Of a stretch of DNA of 7,496 nt, positions 5,473-7,496 are shown piece by piece. The DNA lies in contig CABQCN010000063.1 of the NCBI GenBank assembly GCA_902462635.1, forward strand, positions 1 to 7,496, given 5' to 3'. The notes under the pieces were generated by a model that saw only the letters and a program-made list of their open reading frames with translations, had not been told where the DNA came from and ran no database searches. This stretch comes from an uncultured Oscillospiraceae bacterium. Lineage in GTDB: Bacteria; Bacillota; Clostridia; UBA1212; UBA1255. The translations under genes were made by a program, and so were the position numbers. The stretch's first letter is position 1. The number at the start of each line of letters is the position of its first letter.

Positions 5473-6480
5473 ATGACAAAAATTGCTTTTTTTGATACGA
5501 AGCCGTACGATAGACCGGGATTTGAAAAATACGGCCCGCCGGCCGGCATTGAATTTAAATATTATGAATCGAAGCTGAATGAAGATACCGTTGGGCTGGC
5601 CGCCGGCTGTGCCGGCATCGTCGTATTCGTAAACGACACGATAGACGCACCGGTCATCGGCCGCCTGTACGACATGGGAATCCGCCTGATCGCACTGCGC
5701 TGCGCGGGCTTCAACAATGTAGATCTCAGAGAAGCGTGCGGGAAAATGCATGTCGTACGCGTGCCCGCGTATTCTCCCTACGCCGTGGCGGAACATGCGA
5801 TGGCCATGCTTCTGACCTCGATCCGGCGGATCCATAAAGCGTACAACAGAACGCGGGAGTTTAATTTCAGCCTGAACGGACTCACCGGTTTCGACCTGCA
5901 CGGTAAAAACGTCGGCGTTATCGGTACCGGAAAGATCGGCAGAGTGTTTATTCAAATCTGCCGGGGTTTTGGGATGCGGGTATTCGCATATGACCCGTAT
6001 CCGGACCAGGCCGCCGGGATCGAGTATGTCTCGCTGCCCGATCTGTTTGCCCGGAGCGATATTATATCGCTGCACTGTCCGCTCACGAGCCAGACAGAGC
6101 ACATCATAAACGCCGAAACGATTGCGCGGATGAAAAAAGGCGTCGTAATCGTCAATACCTCGCGCGGCGGCCTCATAGACGCCGAAGCGCTGACGGAAGC
6201 GATCAAAAATAAACAGGTAGGCGCCGCTTGTCTCGACGTCTACGAAGAGGAGTCGGAACTGTTTTACGAAGACAATTCCGGGCATATTTTACAGGATGAC
6301 GTGCTGGCGCGGCTCATCTCGATGCCGAACGTCTTGCTCACGTCGCATCAGGCATTTCTCACAGAGGAAGCGCTGAACAATATTGCCGAAATAACCGTAC
6401 GCAATATCGGAGCCTTTCTCAAAGGCGAGCGGCTGGAAAATGAAATCTGTTATCAGGACCTGCGGCAAAAGCAGAATTAA
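5473..6480 (+). CDS. ldhA: D-lactate dehydrogenase (2-hydroxyacid dehydrogenase family)
   Basis: This 335-residue cytoplasmic enzyme reduces pyruvate to D-lactate with NADH, reoxidising NADH in fermentation. The NAD-binding Rossmann motif GTGKIG (151-156) is followed by acidic Asp174 (FAYDPYP), which indicates NAD rather than NADP. The catalytic triad fits the D-LDH pattern: Arg231 in NTSRGGLID, Glu260 in DVYEEE and His292 in LTSHQAF. The segment LFYEDNSGHILQDDVLARL (263-281) matches fermentative LdhA rather than phosphoglycerate dehydrogenase. Related aromatic 2-hydroxyacid dehydrogenases (FldH/HicD type) share this plan, so another 2-oxoacid could be the substrate. GGAAGG lies upstream of the ATG. 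The gene leads a co-directional set, 21 bases before the thioredoxin gene. Confidence 0.9.
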   Translation: MTKIAFFDTKPYDRPGFEKYGPPAGIEFKYYESKLNEDTVGLAAGCAGIVVFVNDTIDAPVIGRLYDMGIRLIALRCAGFNNVDLREACGKMHVVRVPAYSPYAVAEHAMAMLLTSIRRIHKAYNRTREFNFSLNGLTGFDLHGKNVGVIGTGKIGRVFIQICRGFGMRVFAYDPYPDQAAGIEYVSLPDLFARSDIISLHCPLTSQTEHIINAETIARMKKGVVIVNTSRGGLIDAEALTEAIKNKQVGAACLDVYEEESELFYEDNSGHILQDDVLARLISMPNVLLTSHQAFLTEEALNNIAEITVRNIGAFLKGERLENEICYQDLRQKQN

Positions 6481-6501
6481 AATAAAAAGGAGACTGTGAT
6501 T

Positions 6502-6813
6502 ATGGAAATCAAACTGACAAAGGACAATTTCAAAGAAACCGTCATGGACGCGGAGAAACCCGTGCTCATCGACTTCTGGGCGACCTGGTGCGGCCCATGT
6601 AAAATGATCGCGCCGATCATCGCCGAAATCGCGGAAGAACGCGGGGATATCGTCGTATGTAAAGTCAATGTGGATGAGGAGGAAGAGCTTTCCGCGCAAT
6701 TCGGCATCTCCAGCATTCCCACGCTTGTCGTAATAAAAAACGGCAAAGTTACGGCGAAATCCGCAGGATACCGGCCGAAACCGGAAATCTTGAATCTTCT
6801 GGAGATGGGATGA
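6502..6813 (+). CDS. trxA: Thioredoxin
   Basis: This 103-residue classical thioredoxin is a cytoplasmic dithiol that reduces protein disulfides, for example in ribonucleotide reductase and methionine sulfoxide reductase. It has the active site WCGPC (29-33, Cys30 and Cys33), the buried Asp24 in LIDFWA and the cis-Pro loop SIPTLVVIKNG (71-81, Pro73). There is no signal peptide. An in-frame GTG at 6496 is only three bases past the ribosome site AAGGAG; the ATG at 6502, nine bases away, is preferred. The stop overlaps the start of the FTR-like gene by four bases (ATGA), so the two are probably translationally coupled, pointing to that protein as its reductase or partner. Confidence 0.97.
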   Translation: MEIKLTKDNFKETVMDAEKPVLIDFWATWCGPCKMIAPIIAEIAEERGDIVVCKVNVDEEEELSAQFGISSIPTLVVIKNGKVTAKSAGYRPKPEILNLLEMG

Positions 6814-7013
6814 CCATGAAAGTCCGTTATAACGAAAACGAGGAGATCGTCAAAACCGTCCAGGAGGGTTTGAAACAGCGCGGCGGTTATTGTCCGTGCG
6901 TCGTGGAGAAAAACGAAAATACGAAATGCATGTGCAAAGAATTCCGCGAACAGATCCGGGATCCGGATTTCGAAGGATATTGCCACTGTATGCTGTATTA
7001 TAAAGAAAAGTAA
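6810..7013 (+). CDS. Ferredoxin:thioredoxin reductase catalytic-chain family protein
   Basis: The 67-residue protein carries three Cys-x-Cys pairs, CPC (28-30), CMC (40-42) and CHC (58-60), the hallmark of the FTR catalytic beta chain. In that family four Cys bind a [4Fe-4S] cluster and two (the second Cys of the first and last pairs, here Cys30 and Cys60) form the redox disulfide that takes electrons from ferredoxin one at a time and reduces thioredoxin. The spacing is CPC-x9-CMC-x15-CHC, unlike the plant/cyanobacterial CPC-x16-CPC-x8-CHC, and the protein is shorter than those, lacking an N-terminal extension. No variable alpha chain is encoded nearby. GGAG lies five bases before ATG 6810; an ATG at 6816 is also possible. 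Overlap with trxA strongly supports a thioredoxin-linked role, but activity is inferred. Confidence 0.85.
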   Translation: MTMKVRYNENEEIVKTVQEGLKQRGGYCPCVVEKNENTKCMCKEFREQIRDPDFEGYCHCMLYYKEK

Positions 7014-7035
7014 TATTTTACAGAGGAATTCCGAT

Positions 7036-7416
7036 ATGACGGATGAAGAATTGTACGATATCGCCAATACCGTACGCAAAAACGCGTATTCGCCTTATTC
7101 GCACGTATGCGTCGGCGCCGCGCTCCTAACGAAAAAAGGCAGCGTCTATACCGGCGTAAACGTGGAAAACGCATCCTTTGGCGCGACGATCTGCGCCGAG
7201 CGGAGCGCGGTGGTGCAAGCGGTCGGGAATGGGGAAACGGATTTTGAAAAGATTGCCATCGCCGTTTCCGGCGCCGGAAAGTCTCCATCGCCCTGCGGGA
7301 TCTGCCGGCAGTTCTTGTCTGAATTTTCGAAGGAGATCACGGTGATTTATCAACAAAACGGCAGCCTTGCGGCGCGGAAGCTCTCCGCATTGCTGCCGGA
7401 TTCTTTCGAACTCTGA
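7036..7416 (+). CDS. cdd: Cytidine deaminase
   Basis: This 126-residue enzyme hydrolyses cytidine and deoxycytidine to uridine and deoxyuridine in pyrimidine salvage. Zinc ligands are Cys53 in CAE and Cys87 and Cys90 in PCGICRQ, with the proton shuttle Glu55; the substrate loop VNVENASFGATICAERSA is intact. Length fits the small homotetrameric Cdd form. AGAGGA lies eight bases before the ATG, 22 bases after the FTR-like gene, and no terminator intervenes, so it is probably the last gene of the operon. In many Firmicutes cdd precedes era; what follows lies outside the window. Confidence 0.97.
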   Translation: MTDEELYDIANTVRKNAYSPYSHVCVGAALLTKKGSVYTGVNVENASFGATICAERSAVVQAVGNGETDFEKIAIAVSGAGKSPSPCGICRQFLSEFSKEITVIYQQNGSLAARKLSALLPDSFEL

Positions 7417-7431
7417 GAAAACAGGCAGGCA

Positions 7432-7460
7432 TTGCCAAATCCGGATAATAATGTTAGAAT
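7432..7460 (+). promoter_or_regulatory. Promoter facing out of the right edge
   Basis: TTGCCA (7432-7437) and TAGAAT (7455-7460) are separated by 17 bases, and TGT precedes the -10, an extended -10. A short inverted repeat TGCCGC/GCGGCA (7468-7473, 7483-7488) lies in the predicted leader. The gene it serves is outside the window. Confidence 0.55.
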
Positions 7461-7496
7461 ACGACTCTGCCGCGCGTTTCAGGCGGCAATTCGAAG

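Noticed and set aside
5425..6285. A 286-codon open frame on the minus strand opposite ldhA
   Set aside because: It mirrors the codon bias of the convincing D-lactate dehydrogenase gene, has no ribosome site and shows no recognisable domain.
7424..7436. GGCA-N5-TGCC after cdd as a terminator
   Set aside because: Only four pairs, no U-run, and it overlaps a better-supported -35 box.

Overview
The window looks like chromosomal DNA of a low-to-mid GC Gram-positive bacterium, most likely of the class Clostridia. The case rests on AGGAGG-type ribosome sites before nearly every gene, sigma-A type promoters, a truncated surface protein with Leu-x-x-Gly heptads, a Lsa/CplR-like ABC-F protein, a LURP-one-related protein, and a ferredoxin:thioredoxin reductase catalytic chain beside thioredoxin. 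No RNA gene, transposon, CRISPR array or phage gene was seen. The organism call is inference; no species is claimed.

Layout. (1) Positions 1-828, plus strand: the C-terminal part of a surface/envelope protein with seven exact heptads. (2) Positions 843-2612, minus strand: a tightly overlapping three-gene operon encoding a seven-helix membrane protein, a second multi-helix membrane protein and a LURP-one-related protein, with its own promoter. (3) Positions 2621-3069, minus strand: a cold-shock protein gene with a strong terminator, a long leader holding a large hairpin followed by seven U, and a promoter preceded by A-tracts. (4) Positions 3156-4858, plus strand: an ABC-F ribosome-protection gene behind a 170-base leader that carries a four-codon upstream ORF and a terminator-like hairpin, as expected for antibiotic-responsive attenuation. 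(5) Positions 4871-5368, minus strand: dtd (D-aminoacyl-tRNA deacylase), with a full-consensus promoter. (6) Positions 5386-7416, plus strand: a probable four-gene operon for D-lactate dehydrogenase, thioredoxin, the FTR-like catalytic protein and cytidine deaminase. (7) Positions 7432-7460: a promoter facing out of the window.

How the parts fit. The main functional themes are protection and quality control of translation (ABC-F, dtd, cold-shock protein) and anaerobic redox metabolism (D-lactate dehydrogenase, and a thioredoxin whose gene overlaps that of a probable ferredoxin-dependent reductase). The one stretch of more than 300 bases without a sizeable gene (2887-3364) is almost entirely regulatory; only about 3070-3155 has nothing I can assign. 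The best candidates for undescribed biology are the ABC-F leader, the cold-shock leader hairpin, the thioredoxin/FTR pair and the uncharacterised membrane-protein/LURP-one operon.
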